From: Phycisphaerae bacterium
GTDB lineage: Bacteria > Planctomycetota > Phycisphaerae > Sedimentisphaerales > SM23-30
Assembly (NCBI GenBank): GCA_016342495.1
Contig: JAEIOG010000047.1
Coordinates: 1-36,559, forward strand
Direction of reading: 5' to 3'
Length of the DNA: 36,559 bases
A program made the position numbers and the translations under genes. Positions 17,534-25,009 of the stretch are shown here, piece after piece. Position 1 is the first letter of the stretch; every line of letters begins with the position of its first letter. The notes under the pieces were generated by a model, which saw nothing but the letters and a program-made list of their open reading frames with translations, was not told the DNA's origin and ran no database searches.

Positions 17534-18463
17534 ATGATGAAAAAAAGAGGTTTTACTTTAATTGAATTGCTGGTGGTTATTTCAATCATCGCTTTACTGG
17601 TATCAATCCTGATGCCCGCCCTTTCAAAAGCCCGCTATTCCGCAAAACTTACGGTTTGCAAATCTAATCAGCGTCAACTTCTAATGGGGCTGAATTTATT
17701 CGCCAGCGAACATGATGACAAACTGCCGGTATCTCCCAGTATGGTTTCTGATAGCGGCTATCATCGACCTTATGAATTATCATGGAACGGCAATAATTGG
17801 GGAGTTAGAACAACCCCAATAGCAACGGCAGCTGGTACGACTCTGGGGACATACCTTCCAGAAGTTGGGGTATTTAACTGCACGCTGGCACCTATTGATA
17901 AAAACAGCGAATGGCCTCCACAAGGCTCAAAATTTGCACCAGCAATTGACCCTGATACTGGCGCAACACTTAAATATGGCGAATCATACAAAAAAGCTAA
18001 TTATACCCTGTTGCATTCTTCATACACTCTCTTGTGGAACTACCAAGGTTATAACTTTGAAAAATCTGCAGCTGTAAACCAAAACCTCAAATTTACTAAT
18101 AAAAATAAGGGAGAAGATTTTGTCGCACCAACATCAACTGCTTCCAAAGACAAACTAGCCGTTCAGGACTCACTATTTTGGTTACCTGAGGGTTACAGCA
18201 ATTTCGTTTGGGATTATTATGGATATATCAGCTCTCATCCATTTAAGGGCGCCGCAAAGAAAGCTCCTTATTTTGTTAGAGATGGAGCCTTACCGAGTAA
18301 TTCAGCTCAAATTACTGACGTCGAAGTTGCCGAACGCCCCGATGCCCAGCTAAATGCCGGATATATCGATGGAAGTGTAAGACAATTCTCTTCCGATCCC
18401 GAGAACATGTATAAACACCAAAATTATGGCGCGTTTGGTTTCATTACCAGAGAACATAAATAA
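17534..18463 (+). CDS. prepilin-type pseudopilin-like exported protein, paralogue 2
   Basis: The 309-residue protein starts MMKKRGFTLIELLVVISIIAL, a classical prepilin signal with G/F cleavage. The body parallels paralogue 1: KSNQRQLLMGLNLFASEHDD, TLGTYLPEVGVFNCTLAPIDKN, LLWNYQGYN, and LNAGYIDGSVRQFSSDPE, again with Pro in place of the His of H-x9-DG. The start at 17534 is supported by GGAG at 17524-17527; a TTG at 17522 is in frame but would include that site. The ATG at 17537 is equally possible. A rho-independent terminator follows 20 bases after the stop. Confidence 0.85.
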   Translation: MMKKRGFTLIELLVVISIIALLVSILMPALSKARYSAKLTVCKSNQRQLLMGLNLFASEHDDKLPVSPSMVSDSGYHRPYELSWNGNNWGVRTTPIATAAGTTLGTYLPEVGVFNCTLAPIDKNSEWPPQGSKFAPAIDPDTGATLKYGESYKKANYTLLHSSYTLLWNYQGYNFEKSAAVNQNLKFTNKNKGEDFVAPTSTASKDKLAVQDSLFWLPEGYSNFVWDYYGYISSHPFKGAAKKAPYFVRDGALPSNSAQITDVEVAERPDAQLNAGYIDGSVRQFSSDPENMYKHQNYGAFGFITREHK

Positions 18464-18483
18464 TAATAAAACACTATAACCTT

Positions 18484-18513
18484 AAAGCCGGGGCATTTGC
18501 TTCGGCTTTTTTT
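18484..18513 (+). terminator. terminator after pseudopilin paralogue 2
   Basis: AAAGCCG pairs with CGGCTTT around a 12-base loop and is followed by a T run (TTTTTTT in total). It is a typical rho-independent terminator. Confidence 0.8.
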
Positions 18514-18571
18514 ATAAAAATATATTTTTCCGGTTCTTTTTTGACTCCTAAAATAATTACCTTATGAATAC

Positions 18572-18597
18572 TCAGGCTATTTTAAGCATCAGCCTGA
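18572..18597 (+). promoter_or_regulatory. inverted repeat before pseudopilin 3
   Basis: TCAGGCT (18572-18578) and AGCCTGA (18591-18597) are perfect inverted repeats with a 12-base spacer, 38 bases before the start of the third pseudopilin gene. It may be an operator or a hairpin in the 5' leader. Confidence 0.35.
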
Positions 18598-18634
18598 AAA
18601 ATATAGTGTATATCATAATTTTATGGAGATTTTT

Positions 18635-19414
18635 ATGCGTAAAAGAACTGCTTTCACCCTTATTGAGCTACTAGTGGTAATATCAATTATTGCTCTACTG
18701 GTGTCAATACTGATGCCTGCACTTTCCAAAGCCCGAAAAACCGCTCAAGGGGCGGCCTGTCTTTCAAATTTGCGGCAATGGGGTATTTTTTATCAGCAAT
18801 ATTGCAATGATTATAATGATAAATTTATCGATGCCTATGACTCTTTTAATAGTGCCGGCAATAGATGGTATTACACATTATCAAAATACTATGACAACCC
18901 TGAAATCAGGCTTTGCCCATCAGCAACTCAGCTGGGAAAACGTGATTGGGGGTCTGTAGGGAAATATGGTGAAAAAGACAAAGCCTGGGCTTTTACCGGT
19001 GACGGACAAACCAAAGACAATAATGGTAGCTATTCATTGAATCACTGGGTACAAAACCCCATTAAATTGCCTGGAAACTGGGGGAATTTCAAAAATCATT
19101 TCTGGCGAAGTAATACAGTCAAAAATGGCACTGAAATCCCAATTTTTACCGATGGTATATGGATGGGGCTAAGCCCCTTTGAAACGGACAATGCCCCTGC
19201 CACCGATACTGAACTTGCGCTGGCTGGTTGGGTTGATAGCTTAAAACGTGTCTGTCTGGACCGACATAGCATGAAAATCCAGGCTGTCTATATTGATGGC
19301 TCGGCCAACAAAGTCCCACTGAAAAAAATATGGGAATTGCGTTGGCATAAAGGATGGTCAAGACAAACCCAGCCACCAAATGCCTGGCCAGCCTGGCTCC
19401 AAAACGCCAATTAA
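18635..19414 (+). CDS. prepilin-type pseudopilin-like exported protein with H-x9-DG motif, paralogue 3
   Basis: The 259-residue protein starts MRKRTAFTLIELLVVISIIAL, with cleavage expected between A and F. After the conserved helix the sequence differs from its two neighbours: ACLSNLRQWGIFYQQYCNDYNDKFIDAYD, a short RLCPSAT segment, and DRHSMKIQAVYIDGS, an exact H-x9-DG motif near the end. The ATG at 18635 has GGAGAT at 18625-18630; the in-frame ATG at 18623 would contain the ribosome-binding site and would lengthen the leader. It belongs to the same broad family but is an older relative rather than a recent duplicate. A bidirectional terminator follows. Confidence 0.85.
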   Translation: MRKRTAFTLIELLVVISIIALLVSILMPALSKARKTAQGAACLSNLRQWGIFYQQYCNDYNDKFIDAYDSFNSAGNRWYYTLSKYYDNPEIRLCPSATQLGKRDWGSVGKYGEKDKAWAFTGDGQTKDNNGSYSLNHWVQNPIKLPGNWGNFKNHFWRSNTVKNGTEIPIFTDGIWMGLSPFETDNAPATDTELALAGWVDSLKRVCLDRHSMKIQAVYIDGSANKVPLKKIWELRWHKGWSRQTQPPNAWPAWLQNAN

Positions 19415-19432
19415 TTCCGGTTTAATCTCAAT

Positions 19433-19480
19433 AAAAAAAAAGATAGCCCTAAACTTTAAGTTGCGGGCTATCTTTTTTTT
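19433..19480. terminator. bidirectional terminator between pseudopilin 3 and the UGA-containing gene
   Basis: A long A run followed by GATAGCCC (19442-19449) pairs with GGGCTATC (19465-19472) followed by eight T, so it works in both directions. It begins 13 bases past the TAA that ends the extended minus-strand frame but 140 bases past the internal TGA, which supports the TAA as the true 3' end. Confidence 0.85.
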
Positions 19481-19493
19481 CAAAAGTCTTCTA

Positions 19494-20888
19494 TTACTCT
19501 ACAATTTCAATAACCTTTGTCACAATTGCTTTGCCAGCCAAAGGCCCCATATCCAGACTCATTTCAACGGTGTATTTGCCAACTTTATGTTCTCGCCACG
19601 AGAACCCACAAGTGCCCCCTCAGCCATACTCCAGAGTTTTATCTTCAACAATCTTGCCATCAGCATCTTTTATAATCAGCCTGGGCCTGGTATCTGTGCC
19701 GTCTTTACATGTGAAACGCGAATAGACTACACCATTTTTATCCTCAATTATAGGTGATAAATATATTTTCTGGTTCTTTGTAAAACTACCGCTTTCTTTT
19801 ACGTCGGAATAATAACGCCTTGCTTCATCGACCGAACTTACAGTCAAATTTGGCTTAAGCATTTCTAGCGTTGTGGAGCCTTTGGATTTAATAGTAAAAT
19901 CAGGTCCTTTAGAAAAACTAACGCTCCAGCTCATATCCTCACCTTTACCGAATGTAAATGAGCCACTGGTTAATTTATATTTACCTGGCGGAAGCGTTGC
20001 TTCGGAATTTATCCTCAGGTTAATATTATTATCTTTTTGACCGGTGATTGAACCATAGGTAAGTTTGCCGTTAATTTTCTCATCATTCCCAAATTTGACA
20101 TCAAGCTTACCAAGTGGTTCAGTAACTTTTGTCAGGCAAATCCGTGGTTTATCTTTCTTACCAAAATTACCTTCGATTTTTAATTTATAATACCTATCAT
20201 GATGGCTAACCAAAGAACTTAGATAACCCGATCCCAAATATTGATCGTTACTTCCATAAATCATATATCGCGAACGACCAATTTTGCCATAATCACCTGA
20301 GATACCAGACCCGATAAGCCTGAAAATAACCAATTCACCATCAATTTCACCTTTAGCTTCAAAATAACTACTGGACTGCCAGGTTACATTCATTTGCCCT
20401 TTTTCCAGGTTTCTTAAGTAAATCTTATAACGCATAGCAGATTTAGCACCATCAGAATTTGTAGTAACAAAATCTTTAGTATAAAAAGCTGTTTCCTTGC
20501 GTGAATTTTCCTCTTTCACTACAGGCTTCAGGATATCTTTGGCTACTACTTTACCATCGCCATTATGATCAAAATAAAATGCTTTGGCCTCTTCACCTTC
20601 ATACTCTAAAGCGGCAATCTTTCTCTCTCCAACCAGGTAATATGGTGCTAATAAAATCTCACCTTTGGCCTTAGCCTGAACGGCTTTGATAAATTCATCA
20701 GGCTCGCCAGAACTGCCAAATCCATAATTACCGCTCATAAGCGTTGGCTCACCGTCAGCTCCGCTTAAACCTTTGTACTCAAATTCAAGCCAAACCACAT
20801 CTTTGTCATCTGCTTGCTGGGCATAAACAGTTCTACCTCCTATGCCAAATAAGCTAAATGCCATTATCACAATTAATAATTTCTTCAT
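19494..20888 (-). CDS. exported protein of unknown function with in-frame UGA; candidate selenoprotein
   Basis: The protein has 464 codons if the TGA at 19620-19622 (codon 423) is read through. GAGGAA precedes the ATG and a signal peptide ends about residue 24 (VYAQQ). Residues about 105-120 include DHNGDGKVVAKDILK, a calcium-binding-like loop; most of the rest is predicted beta-rich, with no family recognised. The frame reaches ...EDKTLEYG, then UGA, then GGTCGFSWREHKVGKYT... for 41 more codons to TAA at 19494. These codons look coding and end beside the terminator. A 7-bp hairpin follows the UGA at SECIS-like distance. If Sec is inserted, it would sit four residues before C427 (U-x3-C). A TGG-to-TGA or TGC-to-TGA nonsense mutation, leaving a 422-residue product, is the main alternative. 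TGA as Trp is unlikely because coaC ends with TGA. Confidence 0.6.
19582..19613 (-). promoter_or_regulatory. SECIS-like hairpin downstream of the in-frame UGA
   Basis: In the RNA, GUUCUCG and CGAGAAC form a perfect 7-bp stem closed by a UGG loop (plus 19589-19605). It begins 14 bases after the UGA, with the loop 21 bases after it. A lower 4-bp stem (ACUU with AAGU) can add across an internal loop. Published bacterial SECIS rules ask for a loop 16-37 bases from the UGA with a G in the first two loop positions, and both hold here. No base-level alignment to a known SECIS was possible. Confidence 0.5.
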
Positions 20889-20916
20889 GTTTCCTCGCTT
20901 TCTGTAAATTGGTCGG

Positions 20917-20946
20917 TTACTCTAAAATTTCAATAACATAAACATC
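20917..20946 (-). repeat. relic copy of the 3' end of the neighbouring gene
   Basis: Just upstream of the start of the UGA-containing gene, the minus strand reads ...YDVYVIEILE then TAA. The last 21 bases match the true end of that gene (19494-19514, ending VIEIVE) at 20 of 21 positions. It suggests a tandem paralogue once stood upstream and was mostly deleted. Confidence 0.5.
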
Positions 20947-21055
20947 GTATCATCCTACTACATGCAACATAATTATTATCTCTGAACGGCCCAATTTTGT
21001 CAATAAATTAAAACTCTCCTTTCATACATAGCATAAAAACGTTAAAATACTAACA

Positions 21056-22210
21056 ATGACTACAAAACAAATAAAAAATATAACCGTCATAACCGGAACC
21101 CGTGCCGACTATGGCATCTTGCGTTCGGTTATCGCCGCAATTGATAAACATCCAAAACTTAACCTGCAAATCATCGCTACTGGCCAACATCTGCTTAAAA
21201 AGTTTGGCCATACCATCAATGAAATTAAAACCGATGGCTATAAAATCAACGCTGAAATCAAACTCCAGCCCAGCATAGATTGTATGACTTCACAGGCCAT
21301 AGCAATGGGCAAAGCTATCTCCCAGCTGGCCAAAGCCTACCGCGACCTGGAAACTGACATAGTTCTTGTTCTGGGTGACCGGCTCGAAGCTTTCGCCGCG
21401 GCTTCTGCTGCTGTTGCCTGTGGGAAATGCCTGGCTCACATTCACGGTGGAGATGCCGCCCAGGGAATTCAAGATGATTCCTATAGACATGCCATAACCA
21501 AATTAGCCCATATCCATTTCCCTGCCTGCGACAGTTCGGCAAAACGAATTATTAAGCTGGGCGAAGAAAAATCACGTATTTATCAGACCGGCTCACCTTC
21601 AATTGATAATTTATCAAAAAATATTTGCCGTTCAATTTCGACCTTAAATCAATATGCAGACTTTGATATTCGTGAAAAATTCCTCATAATCCTCCAGCAC
21701 CCTATCGGTCAAAAACCAGAAATTGAAGCCCAATATATGCTCGATACTTTAAAGGCCTGTCATGCTAAGTGCCGAAATAACATAGTCTTATATCCAAATT
21801 CCGATTCTGGTCATGCCGCAATTATCGATGCAGCAAAGCCATACTGTTTAAGTCATAACCTCAAGTTTATCAAGCACTTACCCCGTAATATTTTCCTGGG
21901 CCTTTTAAGCCGTTGCCAATGCCTTGTCGGAAACAGTTCTGCTGGAATAGTTGAGACCAGTGCCTTAAATGTCGATGTAATTAACATCGGACCTCGCCAA
22001 AAAGGCAGGCAACAGGGCAAATATGTAATTGATTGCGATTATGGGCAAAAAAATGTCGAAAAAGCACTCAATATTGCCCTTAAACGTAATAAAAATAACA
22101 GGAAACCATGCAAAATTTATGGAATTGGCCGCAGTGGCACAAAGATCGCCGCGGTGCTTGCCAAAACCAAAATCAGCAGGGAGCTATTCATTAAGAATAT
22201 CTGTTATTAG
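21056..22210 (+). CDS. UDP-N-acetylglucosamine 2-epimerase, hydrolysing (NeuC-type)
   Basis: The 384-residue protein belongs to the WecB/NeuC epimerase family and most resembles the hydrolysing type that releases UDP and yields ManNAc or a related sugar for sialic/nonulosonic acid synthesis. Signs are TGTRADYG (13-20), VLGDRLEAFAAA, HIHGGDAAQG, the substrate-region YRHAITKLAHIHFPAC, and the C-terminal GNSSAGIVETSAL with INIGPRQKGRQ. No nonulosonate synthase (NeuB) or CMP-transferase is in the window, so the product is not certain. The start ATG at 21056 has no strong ribosome-binding site. An HDOD gene begins 23 bases downstream and may be co-transcribed. Confidence 0.85.
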   Translation: MTTKQIKNITVITGTRADYGILRSVIAAIDKHPKLNLQIIATGQHLLKKFGHTINEIKTDGYKINAEIKLQPSIDCMTSQAIAMGKAISQLAKAYRDLETDIVLVLGDRLEAFAAASAAVACGKCLAHIHGGDAAQGIQDDSYRHAITKLAHIHFPACDSSAKRIIKLGEEKSRIYQTGSPSIDNLSKNICRSISTLNQYADFDIREKFLIILQHPIGQKPEIEAQYMLDTLKACHAKCRNNIVLYPNSDSGHAAIIDAAKPYCLSHNLKFIKHLPRNIFLGLLSRCQCLVGNSSAGIVETSALNVDVINIGPRQKGRQQGKYVIDCDYGQKNVEKALNIALKRNKNNRKPCKIYGIGRSGTKIAAVLAKTKISRELFIKNICY

Positions 22211-22233
22211 CTTACTAGATGAAAAGGGTTAAT

Positions 22234-23088
22234 ATGACCACTTCAACAGCACTTGACATTGCCAATGAAACGCTTGAAATCGCAACATTGCCCGAAGTAA
22301 CCATGCGTATTGTTCAGGTCGTTCAAGACCCCAAAAGTACCGCTCATGATCTTCATGTAATAGTCAAAAATGACCCTGCTCTGTCAGCTCGTGTTTTACG
22401 GGTAGTAAATTCAGCTTTTTATGGGCTGCCCGGACAGATCGGTTCCATTGACCGGGCGATTATGCTATTGGGTCTGAATGCAGTTAAAAACATTGCAATC
22501 GCAGCTTCCCTAAGTAAAATGTTCAAAACTAATACCGAATGCCCTGAATTTTCCGGCAAAGACCTCTGGACTCATAGCGTTGCTGTTGGTGCTACCAACA
22601 AACTTATCGCTTCGGCAATAGGACTTTCATTGCCAGATGAATCTTTTCTGGCTGGTTTGATGCACGATATTGGGCTGGTTTCCGTTATGCAATGCCGAGC
22701 CAGCGCAATACCTGAAATTATAGCGCAAGTCAACACCGGCAAAAATCTTCTTGAAGTCGAATCTGAAATTCTAGGAGCCACCCACACTGAAATTGGTGCT
22801 GCTCTTACTACCCGCTGGAAATTCCCCCGCTCTTTCCAGTATGTAACAGCTTTTCATCATAATCCCATGGAATTAGCACCCGAAAACCGCCTTTTAGCGA
22901 CAGTAACCTGCATTGCTGACTCGCTCTGCACCCAAATGGGATTGGGGCTATTCAATAGGGAAAAAATCGATGATATCGTTATCGATGATTATCTAATCAA
23001 AGAAATCAGCATATCCCCCAACCAGCTAAATGAAATAGCCAACAATATCGAAGAAGAGCTGGAAGTAGTCAAAGCTCTTATCGAATAA
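22234..23088 (+). CDS. HDOD domain protein
   Basis: The 284-residue protein is a single HDOD domain. Signs are LPEVTMRIVQVVQDP, the DPALSARVLRVVNSAFYGLPGQIGSIDRAI type segment, LLGLNAVKNIAIAASL, then LWTHSVAVGATNKLIA and FLAGLMHDIGLV. HDOD domains are HD-superfamily relatives, often without catalytic metal residues, that act in signalling and are found near chemotaxis, PilZ and c-di-GMP genes. The H-D pair in MHDIG is retained; no output domain is attached. The ATG at 22234 is preferred because AGGG lies five bases upstream; the ATG at 22219 would add five residues. It lies between the NeuC-type gene and the PilZ-like gene. Confidence 0.88.
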   Translation: MTTSTALDIANETLEIATLPEVTMRIVQVVQDPKSTAHDLHVIVKNDPALSARVLRVVNSAFYGLPGQIGSIDRAIMLLGLNAVKNIAIAASLSKMFKTNTECPEFSGKDLWTHSVAVGATNKLIASAIGLSLPDESFLAGLMHDIGLVSVMQCRASAIPEIIAQVNTGKNLLEVESEILGATHTEIGAALTTRWKFPRSFQYVTAFHHNPMELAPENRLLATVTCIADSLCTQMGLGLFNREKIDDIVIDDYLIKEISISPNQLNEIANNIEEELEVVKALIE

Positions 23089-23381
23089 ATTGACTGATTC
23101 AATCTGACAATATCGTCCTATAAGTATTTTCTGGCCCACAACGTTGGGCTGCCCTCTTGCATTATTATATATCAAATGCCCAACCATCTGTATTGTTTGG
23201 GATTAATAGCCTTATCTGCACATTAAACCGCTTTTTTTTTAATTTTCAACTTAATTGGCCTCCCTGAAATCCCGAAATATATAAGGCGATGCTTAAACGT
23301 TATTTATTCAACTTGGCATGCCCAAGATGAATAATGATAGAGCATTAATTATTAACCTTATAACCAAGGGAGGCTTCATAC
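23089..23381 (+). other. 293-bp leader region before the PilZ-like gene with competing inverted repeats
   Basis: No gene is seen. GTTGGGC (23143-23149) can pair with GCCCAAC (23178-23184). Its TGGGC part can instead pair with GCCCA at 23134-23138. A T9 run lies at about 23230 without a clear stem before it. It may be leader RNA or just spacer. Confidence 0.3.
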
Positions 23382-23759
23382 ATGAATGAACAAGCAGAAA
23401 GACGGCGTGAACCCAGAGTCAGATTTTCCTGGCCTATGTGGTATGGCTATGAAGACAATGGTCAACTTTTCAGAGGACAGGTACTCGATTTAAACAAACA
23501 CGCAATTGCTTTTACTGCTGACAAACAATGTTGCCCGCAAGTTGGGCATTGGTTGCTAATGCGTTTTAGCTACCCGATTCATTCAAGTGATGAATTCTCC
23601 ATGGGCACATATCTGGACTGGTCACAAGTTATCAGGGTCGATTATAATTTCCATGGACAAACAAAAATAGTTGTTAATCTTAATAGTGAATTAGAATTAA
23701 GCCACAATATGCAAGCAACCGCCCAGGCTGAGCAAACCGAACAGGTAATGAGTGCTTAA
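23382..23759 (+). CDS. PilZ-like domain protein with degenerate c-di-GMP motif
   Basis: The 125-residue protein opens ERRREPRVRFSWPMWYGY, which matches the PilZ arginine motif (RxxxR) and first strand. The second motif, normally D/N-x-S-x-x-G, reads DLNKHAI, so the serine and glycine are absent. Later strands (LLMRFSYPIH, WSQVIRVDYNFHGQTKIVVNLN) fit a PilZ barrel. Binding of c-di-GMP may therefore be weak or lost. GGGAGG precedes the ATG. The HDOD neighbour points to a signalling role. A strong hairpin follows the stop. Confidence 0.7.
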   Translation: MNEQAERRREPRVRFSWPMWYGYEDNGQLFRGQVLDLNKHAIAFTADKQCCPQVGHWLLMRFSYPIHSSDEFSMGTYLDWSQVIRVDYNFHGQTKIVVNLNSELELSHNMQATAQAEQTEQVMSA

Positions 23760-23787
23760 TTTTCTTAATAAAATATTTGTTCTCCCA

Positions 23788-23820
23788 CAAAACTGTCTCA
23801 TTTGAAATGAGACAGTTTTG
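23788..23820 (+). terminator. terminator after the PilZ-like gene
   Basis: A perfect inverted repeat with 16-base arms around a single central G (outer arm CAAAACTGTCTCATTT), followed by TTAATTTT. It is very stable; the T tract is imperfect. Confidence 0.7.
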
Positions 23821-23893
23821 TTAATTTTAAGGCCTTTTTCCCTTTTTTTTTGCTACAACTCTAAATATAACCAGACTTTAACCATTTCTTTGC

Positions 23894-23921
23894 TTGACAA
23901 TCCACCAATTTCCGATAGAAT
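23894..23921 (+). promoter_or_regulatory. sigma-70 type promoter
   Basis: TTGACA (23894-23899), a 16-base spacer and TAGAAT (23916-23921) make a near-consensus promoter, about 40 bases before the start of the exported-protein gene. Confidence 0.6.
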
Positions 23922-23960
23922 TCATTACCTGCAATTTACTAATTACAAACCTTAATATGG

Positions 23961-24614
23961 ATGGTAATGACAATGACCGCCCCGAAATTCCTAAAATTTG
24001 TATTGGTTACCTCTGTCGTTATAGGCTGTTTGGCTATTGGCTCATCATTTGCTGGTCCTAAACCACCTATGGTTCCATCACCTGGCGTATGGCAGGTTGA
24101 TATAGCTATCCATGGCAGCCCTGAACAGATCACTGTAACAATGCCAGGGGAGAAAAAAACCAGAACTTTCTGGTATTTACTGTATACAATCACCAATAAT
24201 TCCGGGCAGGATGTCGATTTCCACCCTTCTTTTGAGCTTATGACTAATACTTTCAGAATATACAAAGCCGACAGCAAAGTCGTCAAGCCGGTCTATGATA
24301 AAATCCAAAAGCTCTATGAAAACAAATTCCCTTTGCTGGAACCTATCAATATGGTTAGCGGGAAAATCCTGCAAGGCAAAGATAATGCCCGGGACTGCGT
24401 TGCAATTTTTGAAGATTTCGACCCTAATGCTAAAACCGCTAAGATTTTCATCACGGGTCTAAGCAATGAAAGTACCGAAACCAAACATCCAATAAATAAT
24501 AAAAAAGTCTTGCTTCTTAAGACTTTAATGATAGAATACCAAGTTCCCGGTGATGCAATCAACCCGGAAAAACGAGTTTTACTCAGCAGAGATCGCAGCT
24601 GGGTAATGCGTTAA
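23961..24614 (+). CDS. exported protein of unknown function
   Basis: The 217-residue protein has a signal sequence (hydrophobic run about 10-28, ending SSFAG) and a single mature domain of mixed strands. It is not recognised as a named family. Visible features are PSPGVWQVDIAIHGSPEQI, FWYLLYTITNNSGQDVDFHPSFELMTN (which resembles a beta-sandwich strand pair), and a closing SRDRSWVMR. Three ATGs (23961, 23967, 23973) are in frame and close together; the first is reported, but the choice is open. It stands directly upstream of rpmA, where rplU would be expected, and has its own promoter. Confidence 0.65.
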   Translation: MVMTMTAPKFLKFVLVTSVVIGCLAIGSSFAGPKPPMVPSPGVWQVDIAIHGSPEQITVTMPGEKKTRTFWYLLYTITNNSGQDVDFHPSFELMTNTFRIYKADSKVVKPVYDKIQKLYENKFPLLEPINMVSGKILQGKDNARDCVAIFEDFDPNAKTAKIFITGLSNESTETKHPINNKKVLLLKTLMIEYQVPGDAINPEKRVLLSRDRSWVMR

Positions 24615-24667
24615 GGTATTGTTATATAAGAAATTTAGTTATAATTAATCGCTATTAGAGGTTCACA

Positions 24668-24907
24668 ATGGCACATAAAAAAGGACAAGGTTCATCACGT
24701 AATGGTCGTGACAGCAACCCGCAGTATCGTGGTATCAAAGCTTATGGCGGCCAGGAAGTTAAAGCTGGTTCAATCATCGTTCGCCAGTGCGGTACAGTAT
24801 TTAAACCGGGCAAAAACGTCGGTTTAGGCAAAGATTACACGATCTTCGCTCTGACAACTGGCACAGTATTGTTCCAAGGCAGGAAAATCTCTGTTTTAGC
24901 ATCATAA
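24668..24907 (+). CDS. rpmA: 50S ribosomal protein L27
   Basis: The 79-residue basic protein is complete for L27: [22 protein letters not shown] at the start, then [14 protein letters not shown] and the [14 protein letters not shown] segment. Its N-terminus reaches the peptidyl-transferase centre. AGAGG lies six bases before the ATG. rplU (L21), its usual upstream partner, is absent from this position, while obg follows after a terminator. Confidence 0.96.
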   Translation: MAHKKGQGSSRNGRDSNPQYRGIKAYGGQEVKAGSIIVRQCGTVFKPGKNVGLGKDYTIFALTTGTVLFQGRKISVLAS

Positions 24908-24932
24908 TTGCTAAAAATCTCAATGATTATCC

Positions 24933-24962
24933 AGAGCGGCGTTTAACGCTGCTCTTTTTTTT
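24933..24962 (+). terminator. terminator after rpmA
   Basis: AGAGCGGCG pairs with CGCTGCTCT (one G-T wobble) around TTTAA, followed by an uninterrupted T run of eight. It is a classical rho-independent terminator between rpmA and obg. Confidence 0.85.
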
Positions 24963-25009
24963 GTATACTTTCCCCAGATATACCCTTACTCTTTTGAGAA
25001 TTCGATAAA

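Noticed and set aside
19620-19622. TGA read as tryptophan through a changed genetic code
   Set aside because: coaC ends in TGA one base before the coaB start, so TGA serves as a stop in this genome.
19380-19757. 125-codon plus-strand ORF overlapping pseudopilin 3 and the UGA gene
   Set aside because: It spans a strong terminator and is antisense to coding sequence, with no ribosome-binding site or family signal.
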